Source of the DNA: Brevibacterium yomogidense | Lineage (GTDB): Bacteria; Actinomycetota; Actinomycetes; Actinomycetales; Brevibacteriaceae | Direction: 5' to 3' | Length of the DNA: 64,000 bases | Assembly: GCF_900163715.1 (NCBI RefSeq) | Contig: NZ_FWFF01000012.1 | Span: 46,047-110,046, forward strand | Shown: in pieces, positions 20,623-29,050 of the stretch | Layout: every line of letters starts with the position of its first letter | Numbering within the stretch: the first letter of the stretch is position 1 | Program-made: the position numbers and the translations under genes | Notes under the pieces: generated by a model | The model's input: the letters and a program-made list of their open reading frames with translations, nothing else | Databases searched by the model: none | What the model was told of the DNA's origin: nothing

Positions 20623-21285
20623 TCAGATCACTCCTTCCAGCTCGTCCTGGACCTCGCGACCGCGCTTGACGGCCCTGCGCAGGAGCTCGGCGAAGATGAC
20701 CGCCCCGACCCACAGATATGACATCTCCTGTGTGACGCCGTTGCTCACTGCCGCGTCTCGCAGCCCGAGGTCCCGGATGACGAGGTTGTCGCCGGGGATC
20801 TGAGCAAGTGCATAGAGCGGTCCCGTCACGGCCAGGGTCCACGACAGTCCTGTCAGACTTCCGGCCACGCGCGGGGAGAACGTCTGACCGTGCACGACTT
20901 CGGAGACTGCACGGGATGCGAACCACGTCGCCGCGAAGAGCCCGAGGATCCAGATCGCCTTGGCCGCGATGAACTGGCCCATCGCCCACGCGCTGAGGTC
21001 GGACACGGGCACAGAGAGGGTCGCCAGACCCTCGACGGCGAGTTCGACGCCGCCCAGTGTGAGATCGGTCGGCTCATCGAACTCGAGGGCGACGGGCAGA
21101 CGGTCGGACAGCGCCGCACTGAACAGCGGTGATGCCGCGGCGTTGAGCAGGGCGATGAGCGGGAGGACGAGGAGCACCTCGAACCCCCACGTCTGCTTCT
21201 TCTTCGCGCCTGCGGTGGTGGGCCCGTCAGGACCGGAACGATCCTCGGGGCCGGGGACCTGATGTGTCGAGTCGTGCGTGTTCAT
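20623..21285 (-). CDS. DUF2975 membrane protein
   Basis: 220 residues with four predicted membrane helices (about 35-58, 100-125, 143-165, 185-205) and the typical C-terminal ELLRRAVKRGREVQDELEGVI. DUF2975 proteins are found beside a YozG-like regulator in many Gram-positive bacteria; function unknown. First gene of a two-gene operon, start preceded by GGGGCGAGCAG. Upstream is an unusually AT-rich palindromic region. Confidence 0.85.
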   Translation of the reverse strand: MNTHDSTHQVPGPEDRSGPDGPTTAGAKKKQTWGFEVLLVLPLIALLNAAASPLFSAALSDRLPVALEFDEPTDLTLGGVELAVEGLATLSVPVSDLSAWAMGQFIAAKAIWILGLFAATWFASRAVSEVVHGQTFSPRVAGSLTGLSWTLAVTGPLYALAQIPGDNLVIRDLGLRDAAVSNGVTQEMSYLWVGAVIFAELLRRAVKRGREVQDELEGVI

Positions 21286-21354
21286 ATCTGCTCGCCCCTT
21301 AACTGACGTGAGACTTCTACGCGGCGCATGACCGCCTCTTATCGAATGTCGATA

Positions 21355-21388
21355 TATCGATAAACAATATGTTTGCCGTTTATCGATA
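21355..21388. promoter_or_regulatory. Palindromic operator with TATCGATAAAC half-sites
   Basis: Perfect 11-bp inverted repeat: TATCGATAAAC (21355-21365) and GTTTATCGATA (21378-21388), 12-bp spacer. A further CTTATCGA half-site starts at 21338. This about 60-bp AT-rich patch lies 70 bp before the DUF2975 start in otherwise GC-rich DNA, and it is the natural binding site for the operon's own HTH regulator (inference). Confidence 0.65.
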
Positions 21389-21505
21389 AGAAGTCAAGAT
21401 GCGCACGTCAAGGAGCGCACGTCACACGGCGGAGTGGTGTGAGCCGGGCAGGTGTCCGGTGACAGCGCTGGAGACTGGGCTGGAGACTGCGCAGGAGACC
21501 GCGCG

Positions 21506-22111
21506 TCAGGAGACTGAACGGCGTCCTTCGAACGCTCGCCCGAGCGTCACTTCGTCCGCGTACTCGAGATCGCCGCCGACGGGCAGCCCCGATGCCAGTC
21601 GCGACACCGTGAGACCCACGCTGCTGAGCAGGCGGATGAGGTACGTGGCAGTCGCTTCGCCCTCGAGGTTCGGGTCGGTCGCGATGACGACCTCCTGCAC
21701 GTCCCCCGACTGCAGTCGGGGCAGAAGGTCCTTGATGCGGAGGTCGTCGGGACCGATCCCCGCCATGGGATCGATGGAGCCGCCGAGCACGTGGTAGAGG
21801 CCGCGGTATTCGCGCGTGCGTTCCACGGCGAGGACATCCTTGGGCTCCTCGACGACGCAGATCATCGTCTGGTCGCGGCGCTCGTCCTTGCAGATGACGC
21901 ATGTCGCGTCTTCTGCGACGTTGCCGCAGACGTCGCAGAAGCGGACGCGGCGCTTCACCTCGCGCAGAGCGTCGGCCAGAGCGTCGACGTCCGCGGTGTC
22001 CGCCTGGAGGATGTGGAATGCCATGCGCTGCGCGGACTTGGGGCCGATGCCCGGCAGTCGGCCGAACTCCTCGACCAGATCCTGCAGGGCGCCTTCGTAG
22101 AGCAGGCTCAC
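21506..22111 (-). CDS. recR: Recombination mediator RecR
   Basis: 201 residues, standard length. Works with RecF/RecO to load RecA on gapped DNA. Helix-hairpin-helix [13 protein letters not shown] at about 18-30, four-cysteine zinc finger [16 protein letters not shown] at 59-74, then the Toprim domain ([29 protein letters not shown]). The GTG start overlaps the dnaX stop (GTGA). dnaX-recR is an ancient gene pair; the small ybaB/ebfC gene that usually sits between them is absent here. Confidence 0.96.
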   Translation of the reverse strand: MSLLYEGALQDLVEEFGRLPGIGPKSAQRMAFHILQADTADVDALADALREVKRRVRFCDVCGNVAEDATCVICKDERRDQTMICVVEEPKDVLAVERTREYRGLYHVLGGSIDPMAGIGPDDLRIKDLLPRLQSGDVQEVVIATDPNLEGEATATYLIRLLSSVGLTVSRLASGLPVGGDLEYADEVTLGRAFEGRRSVS

Positions 22112-25100
22112 TCGTTCAACTCCTCGATGATCACGCCACCCAGCAGGCGCTGGACGACGGCGGGACCGAACTCGTTGTCGTGCTCGATATCGGCGTCGCC
22201 TTCGGTGTCGTAATCGGTGTAGTTCTCGACCGGGTCCGGCACGTGCTCCTCGACGGGCGGCGGAGGCTGGCTCGCCCCCTTCACATCGCCACTGTGGCGC
22301 TGCGCGAGGTGGGCGTACCGTCCCAGGGGCGAATCCGCGGATGCATCAGGTTCTGCAGTGCGCGCTGCCTGAGCGTGGCCGGGATTCTCTGTGAAGGAGA
22401 TGTCCACGTCGGCGTACGCACCCAGGAAATCGAGGTCGCCGCTCGCCGCGGGAGTCTGGCTGCCCGTCGACTCCCGTGCCTCGAACGACCCGGATTCGTC
22501 TGGCGGCCCGTGTTCTGGAGCCTCTTCGACAGGTTCGGCAAGGGTGTCCCCTTGCGGGTCCCTGTAGTCGTCTGAGTATGCGTCCGGGTACGCGCCTCCG
22601 TCGGGAGAGGATTCTCCATCGGCGGGGTAGGATTCGCCGTCCTCCGGATAGGGCTCGATGTCGACGGGAGGAGGAACAAGGACGGCACCGAGGTCCACGG
22701 CCCTGTCCCCCGCCGCAGTCGCGACGGGCCCGTCGTCCTGCGCGGAGTCTCCGGACCAGTCCTGCGCGGAGTCACCTGACCAGCCCTGGGGGGAGCCACC
22801 CGACCACGATCCGTGACCGGCCTCCGGCGCCCACGGATCCGACGCTGTCGAACCCTCAGGTGCAGAATCATCCGGCTCAGGAGCCGCAGATGTCATCGTC
22901 TGCGCAGATGTGCTGGTCTCCGCGTCAGCAGGCTCAGCATCGGGTGCGCCGGCGAAGGGTTCGGGCGCGCCTGCGAAAGTTTCACGAGGGTCCCGTTCCG
23001 CATCTGCACCCGTCAGCGGAGTCTGACTGTCGCCCTCCGCATCGTCACGGCCTTCGCGTCCCCGCGGGGACGTCGGCTGACTGGTCGGCGCGTCCGACTG
23101 CGCTGCGCCGCTCTGGTCGGCCGAGTCGCTCTGCCAGTACCGCTCGTGGTCGACGGGCGCCCGATCGGCTTCGCGCGGACCGACGACGGAGTCCAGTTCT
23201 TCCTGTGTCACCTCACGCGGGCCCGAACGATCATGGGGAGCCGCTGCCATCTGACCTGGGCCGCTGCTTCCCGAACCAGCCGAACCCGAACCGCCCGGCC
23301 CCGCAGAACCGCCGGAAGGAGAACCGCCGGATGGAGGACCACCTGTGTGCGGACCACTGGTTTGCGGACCACCTGTTTGCGGGCCACTGGGCGCCGAGGT
23401 CGAGGAAGGCGGTCCCGCGTTCTCGTCTCCCACACGGACTTCCGCGCGGATCCCCAGCGAATCCTCGAGGGCCGAGCTCACGAACTGCGCGTGAGGTCCT
23501 CGGCGGAAGGCCTGGACCGATCCGGGGTTGCTGAAGCCGAGGAAGAGCACACCATCAGCGAACCGCTGCGGGAAGGAGTTTCCGCTCACGATCGCGTATG
23601 AGAGCTTGCGCAGCTGCTGGAGCCTGGCGAGCACGTCGGGCCAGCCGCGACGGATCGCGTCGATCTCCGCCCCGACTCCGGGAGCCTGCCGGATCTCCGG
23701 TGACGCGTGCGCTTCCGGCACGTCGGCCATCGAGTCTGTAGCGGGCGGGACTGCGGCCTCCGGGGCATCCACCTGCTGAGCACCCTGAGGCTGCTGAGGC
23801 TGCTGAGGCTGCTGAGGCTGCTGAGGCTGCTGAGGCTGCTGAGGCTGCTGAGGCTGCTGAGGCTGCTGAGGCTGCTGAGGCTCAGCCTGCCGCATCTGTG
23901 CGGGGCGCGGGTCGGGCTGCTGGTCCGCACGGAAAGGTTCTGCGGGAGCCGACGCCGGCGCGGCGCGCTGCGTGTCCTCCGGTGCACTGCGAGGCCGATC
24001 ATCCGGTGCGGCGTGAGACCTGTCCTTCGGGGCGACACGAGGCGCCTCCTCCGGTCCGCCGTCGAGCACCGACCGCGCCGATGCCATCGCAGCGGCCATA
24101 CCCGCGAACGGGTCCGCGTCCTGCTCAGCGGACGCAGCTGCGCCCGCTGCACGGCTCTGCCCCGCTGGCGACTCCTGACTGCGAGCAGCGCGCGAACCCG
24201 GTGCCGCCTCGGCTCCGGCGTGCTCAGTGCGCCCTGTCCCAGTCTGCTGGGCCCCTGTCTGCTGCGCCCCGGGCTGCTCAGCGCCAGTGCGCCCAGTCCC
24301 AGCCAGGTCGGTTCCAGCAGGCTCAGGTCCAGCAGGCTCAGTCCCAGCGGGTTCCGGTCCGGCCGCTTCAGGTCCACCGGGTTCAGCCGCCGCCTGCACG
24401 GGCACCGCCCCTGCCGGCATACGGCCACCGGCGCTCATGCCGATGCGCCGTTCGAGCCTGTCGACGCGGGACACGACGGACCGACGTGAGTTCTCCGCGC
24501 CCGGCAGGAGGATCCGCGCGCAGATGAGCTCCAGCTGCAGACGCGGCGACGTCGCACCGGTCATCTCCGTCAGTCCCACGTTCAGCAGATCCGCTGCGCG
24601 TGACAGCTCACCGGGGCCGAACGCACGAGCCTGCACCTTGAGGCGCTCCAGCCTGTCCGCGGGCACCTCCGGCAGGAACGACGCCGCGGCATCCTCTGCC
24701 GCAGAGATGACGAAGAGGTCGCGGAAGCGCTCCAGCAGATCCTCGACGAAGCGGCGCGGATCGTGCCCCGATTCGACGACACGATCGATGACGCGGAACA
24801 CCCCGGCACCATCGCCAGCGGAGAACGAATCGACGATGTCGCCCAGCAGCGAGTCATCCGTATAGCCCAGCAGCGCGACCGCCGTCGCGTAGTCGACGCC
24901 CTCCGCGCCTGCTCCGGCCATCAGCTGGTCGAGGACGGAGAGGGTGTCGCGGACCGACCCCCCGCCCGCGCGCACGACGAGCGGCAGGACCCCCTTGCCG
25001 ACGTTCACGTTCTCCCGACCGCTCAGATCGTCGAGGTACCGCACCAGGGTCTCCGGCGGGACCAGCCGGAACGGGTAGTGGTGCGTCCGCGAGCGGATCG

Positions 25101-25596
25101 TCTGGATGACCTTGTCCGGCTCCGTCGTCGCGAAGACGAACTTCACGTGGGCCGGCGGCTCTTCGACGAGCTTGAGCAGGGCGTTGAAGCCCTGCGTCGT
25201 CACCATGTGGGCCTCGTCGAGGATGAACACCTTGTAGCGGTCCCGGGCCGGCGCGTACACGGCCCGCTCCCGCAGGTCGCGGGCATCGTCGACGCCGTTG
25301 TGGCTGGCCGCGTCGATCTCCACGACGTCCAGCGATCCCGCTCCGCCGTTCGCGAGGTCCTGGCAGCTGGGGCACTGGCCGCACGGATTCGAGGTGGGGC
25401 CTTCGGCACAGTTGAGGCAGCGCGCCAGGATGCGCGCCGACGTCGTCTTCCCGCAGCCGCGGGGACCGGAGAACAGGAAGGCATGGTTGATGCGCCCTGC
25501 GTCGATGGCGGCGGACAGCGGGCGAGTCACATGCTCCTGCCCGATGACTTCGTCGAAGGCTTCGGGGCGGTAGCGCCTATACAGTGCGGTGGACAC
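22108..25596 (-). CDS. dnaX: DNA polymerase III gamma/tau subunit with very long disordered C-terminal region
   Basis: 1162 residues, about twice the length of many DnaX proteins. Clamp-loader ATPase: Walker [15 protein letters not shown] near 40, zinc module [24 protein letters not shown], and sensor 1 FATTEPDKV; domain III ends at about 370. From about 390 the chain is low-complexity ([16 protein letters not shown] repeats, a PQQ run, acidic Ser/Pro/Asp tail), with a conserved tau-like patch ([29 protein letters not shown]...[17 protein letters not shown]) embedded at about 640-720. No slippery A-run for a gamma frameshift is apparent. The GTG at 25596 was chosen because TAGGGT lies 7 nt upstream; a GTG ten codons earlier is possible. 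Confidence 0.94.
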   Translation of the reverse strand: MSTALYRRYRPEAFDEVIGQEHVTRPLSAAIDAGRINHAFLFSGPRGCGKTTSARILARCLNCAEGPTSNPCGQCPSCQDLANGGAGSLDVVEIDAASHNGVDDARDLRERAVYAPARDRYKVFILDEAHMVTTQGFNALLKLVEEPPAHVKFVFATTEPDKVIQTIRSRTHHYPFRLVPPETLVRYLDDLSGRENVNVGKGVLPLVVRAGGGSVRDTLSVLDQLMAGAGAEGVDYATAVALLGYTDDSLLGDIVDSFSAGDGAGVFRVIDRVVESGHDPRRFVEDLLERFRDLFVISAAEDAAASFLPEVPADRLERLKVQARAFGPGELSRAADLLNVGLTEMTGATSPRLQLELICARILLPGAENSRRSVVSRVDRLERRIGMSAGGRMPAGAVPVQAAAEPGGPEAAGPEPAGTEPAGPEPAGTDLAGTGRTGAEQPGAQQTGAQQTGTGRTEHAGAEAAPGSRAARSQESPAGQSRAAGAAASAEQDADPFAGMAAAMASARSVLDGGPEEAPRVAPKDRSHAAPDDRPRSAPEDTQRAAPASAPAEPFRADQQPDPRPAQMRQAEPQQPQQPQQPQQPQQPQQPQQPQQPQQPQQPQGAQQVDAPEAAVPPATDSMADVPEAHASPEIRQAPGVGAEIDAIRRGWPDVLARLQQLRKLSYAIVSGNSFPQRFADGVLFLGFSNPGSVQAFRRGPHAQFVSSALEDSLGIRAEVRVGDENAGPPSSTSAPSGPQTGGPQTSGPHTGGPPSGGSPSGGSAGPGGSGSAGSGSSGPGQMAAAPHDRSGPREVTQEELDSVVGPREADRAPVDHERYWQSDSADQSGAAQSDAPTSQPTSPRGREGRDDAEGDSQTPLTGADAERDPRETFAGAPEPFAGAPDAEPADAETSTSAQTMTSAAPEPDDSAPEGSTASDPWAPEAGHGSWSGGSPQGWSGDSAQDWSGDSAQDDGPVATAAGDRAVDLGAVLVPPPVDIEPYPEDGESYPADGESSPDGGAYPDAYSDDYRDPQGDTLAEPVEEAPEHGPPDESGSFEARESTGSQTPAASGDLDFLGAYADVDISFTENPGHAQAARTAEPDASADSPLGRYAHLAQRHSGDVKGASQPPPPVEEHVPDPVENYTDYDTEGDADIEHDNEFGPAVVQRLLGGVIIEELNE
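23791..23880. repeat. Ten perfect copies of a 9-bp unit inside dnaX (Pro-Gln-Gln tract)
   Basis: CTGCTGAGG repeated ten times without a mismatch (plus strand), coding on the minus strand for (Pro-Gln-Gln)10. Perfect DNA identity, including the third codon positions, shows recent slippage expansion. Confidence 0.95.
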
Positions 25597-25603
25597 GTCC
25601 CCC

Positions 25604-25609
25604 ACCCTA
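25604..25609 (-). promoter_or_regulatory. -10 box of dnaX (leaderless)
   Basis: TAGGGT on the minus strand, 7 nt before the GTG at 25596. Supports that GTG as start of a leaderless dnaX-recR mRNA. Confidence 0.5.
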
Positions 25610-25683
25610 TAGTCAGGGACGGACACAGAACATCAGCCCAGAGTCGGCACAGACTGAAGCCCACGGGCGAGGAGGACCAGTAC

Positions 25684-26346
25684 ATGGACGGCGATTCCGC
25701 GGCCCGGAAGATCCGGATCGGACACGCCGAACGCGAGGACGTCATCGAGACGCTGCGCGTCGCCGCAGGTGACGGACGCCTGACGGTCGAAGAGCTCACG
25801 GAGCGCATGGAGAAGGCCGCGGACGCCAAGACCTATGCCGATCTCGACCTCCTCGTCGAGGACCTCCCCGTTCCGCCCCCGTCCAGTGCGCTGGGACGTG
25901 CCCCGGGCACGGTCGCGCGGACGGCCTCGGGCGCGGTGGTCCCGTCCCGGGACGCACCCGGATGGGAGCTCGGCCGACCGCTCGTGCTGCGCGCTGGCTG
26001 GGAGGACGAGCGCCGCCGAGGCCGCTGGGAGGTCCCGCCCTTCATCCGCGTCGAATCGACCGGTGCGACCGTCGAGCTGAGCTTTCTCGAGGTGGAGACA
26101 GCGCCGGAGATCATCAGCGTCGACGTCGCCGGGGCGATGGGCACCTGCCTCATCGTCGTGCCGGACGGCTGGGGCGTCGACATCGACGACGTCCGCGGCT
26201 CATGGGGCACCAGGAAGTCCCACGTGGACCAGGTGCCGCAGCCGGGCCTCCCCCTCGTCCGGGTGAGCGGCTCGCTGGGCATGAGCACGCTCACCGTGCG
26301 CTACGCCAACTGGTTCGACAAGCGCCGCCTGGAGAAGAGGTCCTGA
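25684..26346 (+). CDS. DUF1707 (SHOCT-like) domain protein with C-terminal beta domain
   Basis: 220 residues. The DUF1707 domain at about 6-60 is clear: RIGHAEREDVIETLRVAAGDGRLTVEELTERMEKAADAKTYADLDLLVEDLP. A Pro/Ser linker leads to a second soluble part (about 125-205, FIRVESTGATVELSFLEVETAP...) resembling the beta-helical LiaF/YvqF-type C-terminal domain. Role unknown; related proteins are envelope- or stress-linked. GGAGGACC lies 6 nt before the ATG. Next gene follows after 3 bp. Confidence 0.85.
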   Translation: MDGDSAARKIRIGHAEREDVIETLRVAAGDGRLTVEELTERMEKAADAKTYADLDLLVEDLPVPPPSSALGRAPGTVARTASGAVVPSRDAPGWELGRPLVLRAGWEDERRRGRWEVPPFIRVESTGATVELSFLEVETAPEIISVDVAGAMGTCLIVVPDGWGVDIDDVRGSWGTRKSHVDQVPQPGLPLVRVSGSLGMSTLTVRYANWFDKRRLEKRS

Positions 26347-26349
26347 CTC

Positions 26350-26640
26350 ATGGTCGGTGAGCCCTCGACACTGGCGATCTTCATCATCACGGGAGCGTTC
26401 CTCGTCGCGGTGGTGGGCGGCGGCTGGCTGATCCTCCGACTGGTGCGGAACCCCGACGCCGCGATCGGCGCCCGGACGCGCAGGCGCTGGGAGGAGCACG
26501 AGGATCAGAGGCGCCTCGAGCTCGAACGCCGTAGGCTGGAGGAGGAGCGTCGGATCGGGGACCTCGATCGGCTCGACGAGGAGCGTGGACTCGACGGGGA
26601 GTCCGGACGCGACGGAGGGAAGGACTGGACCGATGAGTGA
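26350..26640 (+). CDS. Small single-pass membrane protein with charged coiled-coil tail
   Basis: 96 residues, unrecognised. One membrane helix at about 9-31 (FIITGAFLVAVVGGGWLILRLV), then a helix of alternating Arg/Glu heptads (about 45-85, EHEDQRRLELERRRLEEERR) that reads as a coiled coil. It starts 3 bp after the DUF1707 stop and its stop overlaps the next gene by 8 bp, so the three are probably an operon. Confidence 0.7.
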   Translation: MVGEPSTLAIFIITGAFLVAVVGGGWLILRLVRNPDAAIGARTRRRWEEHEDQRRLELERRRLEEERRIGDLDRLDEERGLDGESGRDGGKDWTDE

Positions 26641-27739
26641 CAGGACCTACAGGATCGCGGTCATCCCCGGTGACGGGATCGGCACCGAGGTCATGCCAGA
26701 GGGCGTCCGTGCGCTCCACGCCGCCGCGGACGTCTACGGATTCGAACTCGATCTCATCGAGCTCGACTGGGCGAGCGCGGAGCACTGGAAGGCCCACGGC
26801 ACGATGATGCCGGAGGACTGGGCGGAGCAGCTGGAGGCGGTCGATGCGATCTTCTTCGGCGCCGTCGGCTGGCCGGACGTCGTCCCGGACCATGTGAGCC
26901 TGTGGGGGTCGATCCTCCAGTTCCGACGGGTGTTCGACCAGTACGTGAACCTGCGGCCCGTGAAGCTGCTCAAGGGCGTGCGCAGCCCGCTGGCCGGGCG
27001 CGAGCCGGGCGAGGTCGACTTCTACGTCGTCCGCGAGAACACGGAGGGCGAGTACTCGTCCGTGGGCGGCCGCATGTTCGAGGGCACGGAGCGGGAGACC
27101 GTCATCCAGGAGACGATCATGACTCGCACCGGCATCGACCGGGTGCTGCGCTACGCGTTCGACCTGGCGGAGCGGCGCCCCGCGAAGAAGGTGACCTCCG
27201 CCACGAAGTCCAACGGCATCGCGATCACCATGCCGTACTGGGACGAGCGCGTCGCCGCGATGTCCGAGTCGTACCCGGACATCGACGTCGACCAGTTCCA
27301 CATCGACATCCTCGCGGCGAACTTCGTCCTGCACCCGGACTGGTTCGACGTCGTCGTCGCCTCGAACCTGTTCGGCGACATCCTGTCCGACCTGGGACCC
27401 GCGTGCGTCGGGACGATCGGCATCGCACCCAGCGCGAACATCAATCCGGAGGGGACCCACCCGTCGCTCTTCGAACCCGTCCACGGATCGGCGCCCGACA
27501 TCGCGGGCCAGGGCATCGCGAATCCGATCGGCCAGATCTGGTCGGCGGCGCTCATGCTGGATCACCTGGGCGAGGCGGAGGCCGCCGCGGCGATCGAGGA
27601 GGCCTTCGAGGCCGTCGTCGCCGCCGGTGACACGAGGATCGTCACCCCCGACCTGGGCGGGGCCGGCACCACTGCCGGCCTGGGCAGGGCCATCGCCGAT
27701 GCGATCAACCACCCGGCCGTGGTGCGCGGCCGGGGCTGA
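26633..27739 (+). CDS. Tartrate dehydrogenase / D-malate dehydrogenase (decarboxylating), isocitrate/isopropylmalate dehydrogenase superfamily
   Basis: 368 residues. NAD-dependent oxidative decarboxylation of tartrate or D-malate. IPGDGIGTEVMPEGVRAL at the N-terminus; VNLRPVKLL gives substrate arginines; VVRENTEGEYSSVGG and IDILAANFVLHPDWFDVVVASNLFGDILSD supply the Mg-binding Asp cluster; EPVHGSAPDIAGQGIANP is the NAD region. The EGEYSSVGG and VGTIGIAPSAN details favour the TtuC/DmlA group over LeuB. GGAGGG upstream lies inside the preceding gene. Exact substrate not decided by sequence. Confidence 0.88.
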   Translation: MSDRTYRIAVIPGDGIGTEVMPEGVRALHAAADVYGFELDLIELDWASAEHWKAHGTMMPEDWAEQLEAVDAIFFGAVGWPDVVPDHVSLWGSILQFRRVFDQYVNLRPVKLLKGVRSPLAGREPGEVDFYVVRENTEGEYSSVGGRMFEGTERETVIQETIMTRTGIDRVLRYAFDLAERRPAKKVTSATKSNGIAITMPYWDERVAAMSESYPDIDVDQFHIDILAANFVLHPDWFDVVVASNLFGDILSDLGPACVGTIGIAPSANINPEGTHPSLFEPVHGSAPDIAGQGIANPIGQIWSAALMLDHLGEAEAAAAIEEAFEAVVAAGDTRIVTPDLGGAGTTAGLGRAIADAINHPAVVRGRG

Positions 27740-27780
27740 GGGAGCTCAGCTGGTCCTCGACGAGGGACGGGCTGCTGGTG

Positions 27781-27833
27781 CGGACGGCTTGTCACGGGGC
27801 CGGACGGCTTGTCAGGGGCCGGACGGCTTGTCA
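27781..27833. repeat. Three direct copies of a 14-bp unit upstream of csbD
   Basis: CGGACGGCTTGTCA at 27781-27794, 27801-27814 and 27820-27833, identical, spaced 20 and 19 bp. They lie between the dehydrogenase stop and the csbD leader. They could be regulator sites or another of the slippage repeats seen across this window. Confidence 0.8.
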
Positions 27834-27909
27834 GAGACAACAACGTCTCCTGCCGGTATCGTCGTTCATGACCCGCATCACCGCGGGCGTGCGACGAGAG
27901 GAGTCGACC

Positions 27910-28164
27910 ATGGGCATCGGAGACAAGGCGAAGGATCTGAGCGGCAAGGTCAAGGAGAGCGTGGGCGACGCCACGAACAACCCCGACCTCCAGCGCGAAG
28001 GGGCGAAGGATCGCACCGAGGCCGCAGTGAATGACGCCGCCGACAAGGCTCGCAAGGGCGTCGACGACCTCAAGGAGAACTCGAGCGGTCTGGGCGAGAA
28101 GATGGGCGGCGCCAAGGACGCGCTCAAGGACCGCTTCGGCAAGGACAACGACGCCGGGCGCTGA
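27910..28164 (+). CDS. CsbD-family stress protein
   Basis: 84 residues, very hydrophilic Lys/Asp/Gly/Ala-rich helix (MGIGDKAKDLSGKVKESVGD... and EKMGGAKDALKDRFGKDN). CsbD proteins are induced by the general stress sigma factor in Bacillus and are abundant in stressed actinobacteria; molecular role unknown. GAGAGGAG lies about 6 nt before this ATG. An alternative in-frame ATG at 27868, preceded by TATCGT at 5 nt, would add MTRITAGVRREEST from a leaderless mRNA. Confidence 0.85.
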   Translation: MGIGDKAKDLSGKVKESVGDATNNPDLQREGAKDRTEAAVNDAADKARKGVDDLKENSSGLGEKMGGAKDALKDRFGKDNDAGR

Positions 28165-28184
28165 GCGCGCAGTCGTCTAGCGGC

Positions 28185-28254
28185 CGAAACGCCGGTTCCG
28201 TGCTCCAGACACCGCGCCAGAACACGGTGTCTGGAGCACGGAACCGGCGTTTCG
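28185..28254. terminator. Very long perfect hairpin between convergent genes
   Basis: A perfect 30-bp inverted repeat (28185-28214 with 28225-28254) with a 10-nt loop, between csbD (stop 28164) and the response regulator gene (stop 28292). It is twice as long as the other terminators here and lacks a U-tract. A bidirectional terminator is the simplest reading; a mobile palindromic (REP/MITE-like) unit is the alternative. Confidence 0.75.
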
Positions 28255-28291
28255 CGACTCTCATGTCGACGCGACTCTCGTGTCGAGCAGC

Positions 28292-28930
28292 TCACCCGCG
28301 GATGAGCCCCGCTTCGCGCGCCTTCGCCACCGCGTCCGTCCGTGAGCGAGCTCCAAGCTTGTCGAAGATGTGGGCGAGGTGGGTCTTCACGGTCGACTCC
28401 GATACGAAGAGCCGCCCTGCGATCTGGGAGTTCGACAGGCCGCCTGCGACTGCTTCGACGACCTCCAGCTCCCGCACGCTCAGGCTGATCGCGGGTGTCC
28501 TCATCCGCTTCATGAGCATGGCGGTCACGTCGGGTGAGAGCGCCGTCTCCCCCGCCGCCGCCCGGCGGATCCCGTCGAGCAGCTGATCCGGCGGGGTGTC
28601 CTTGAGCAGATAGCCCGCGGCTCCCGCCTCGATCGCCGTCACGACGTCCGCGTCACTGTCGTAGTTCGTGAGGACCAGCACGTTCGGCGCCGTTGGGCCG
28701 CCCGCACGGACCCTGCGGGTCGCCTCCGCTCCGTGTATGACGCCGTCACCGCTGCCCAGCTGGAGGTCCATGAGGACCAGGTCCGCCGGCACCTCTGCCG
28801 CGAGCCTGACGATCTCCTCCCCCGTGGCCGCTTCGCCGACCACGTCGATCCCCTCATCCGTCGAGAGCAGAGCCGTGATCCCCGCCCGCACAACGGGGTG
28901 GTCATCGCACACGAGCACGCGCACTGTCAT
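28292..28930 (-). CDS. NarL/LuxR-type response regulator
   Basis: 212 residues. Receiver domain with acidic pair Asp9/Asp10, phosphoacceptor Asp55 (LVLMDLQ) and switch Lys in YLLKD. LuxR helix-turn-helix at about 147-205: LSVRELEVVEAVAGGLSNSQIAGRLFVSESTVKTHL. The start MTVRVLVCDDH has GGAGGAGG 7 nt upstream; a longer frame upstream is not family-like. Pairs with the histidine kinase 120 bp upstream in the same direction; the likely target is the divergent ABC exporter. Confidence 0.94.
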   Translation of the reverse strand: MTVRVLVCDDHPVVRAGITALLSTDEGIDVVGEAATGEEIVRLAAEVPADLVLMDLQLGSGDGVIHGAEATRRVRAGGPTAPNVLVLTNYDSDADVVTAIEAGAAGYLLKDTPPDQLLDGIRRAAAGETALSPDVTAMLMKRMRTPAISLSVRELEVVEAVAGGLSNSQIAGRLFVSESTVKTHLAHIFDKLGARSRTDAVAKAREAGLIRG

Positions 28931-29050
28931 CGCTGCCTCCTCCTCGTCACCCACTGCGCTCCCTGCCGCCCATGGTCTTCCCCACCACAATGGCCATCCC
29001 GGCCGCGCTCGACTCTCACTGCCTCGCCTCTCACTGCCACTCCACTCCCG

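Noticed and set aside
23791..23880. Possible CRISPR array
   Set aside because: The 9-bp unit is contiguous with no spacers and lies inside a coding frame.
23707..24489. Plus-strand Leu-rich frame with LLRLLRLLR repeats
   Set aside because: Shadow of the PQQ tract of dnaX, not a leucine-rich-repeat protein.
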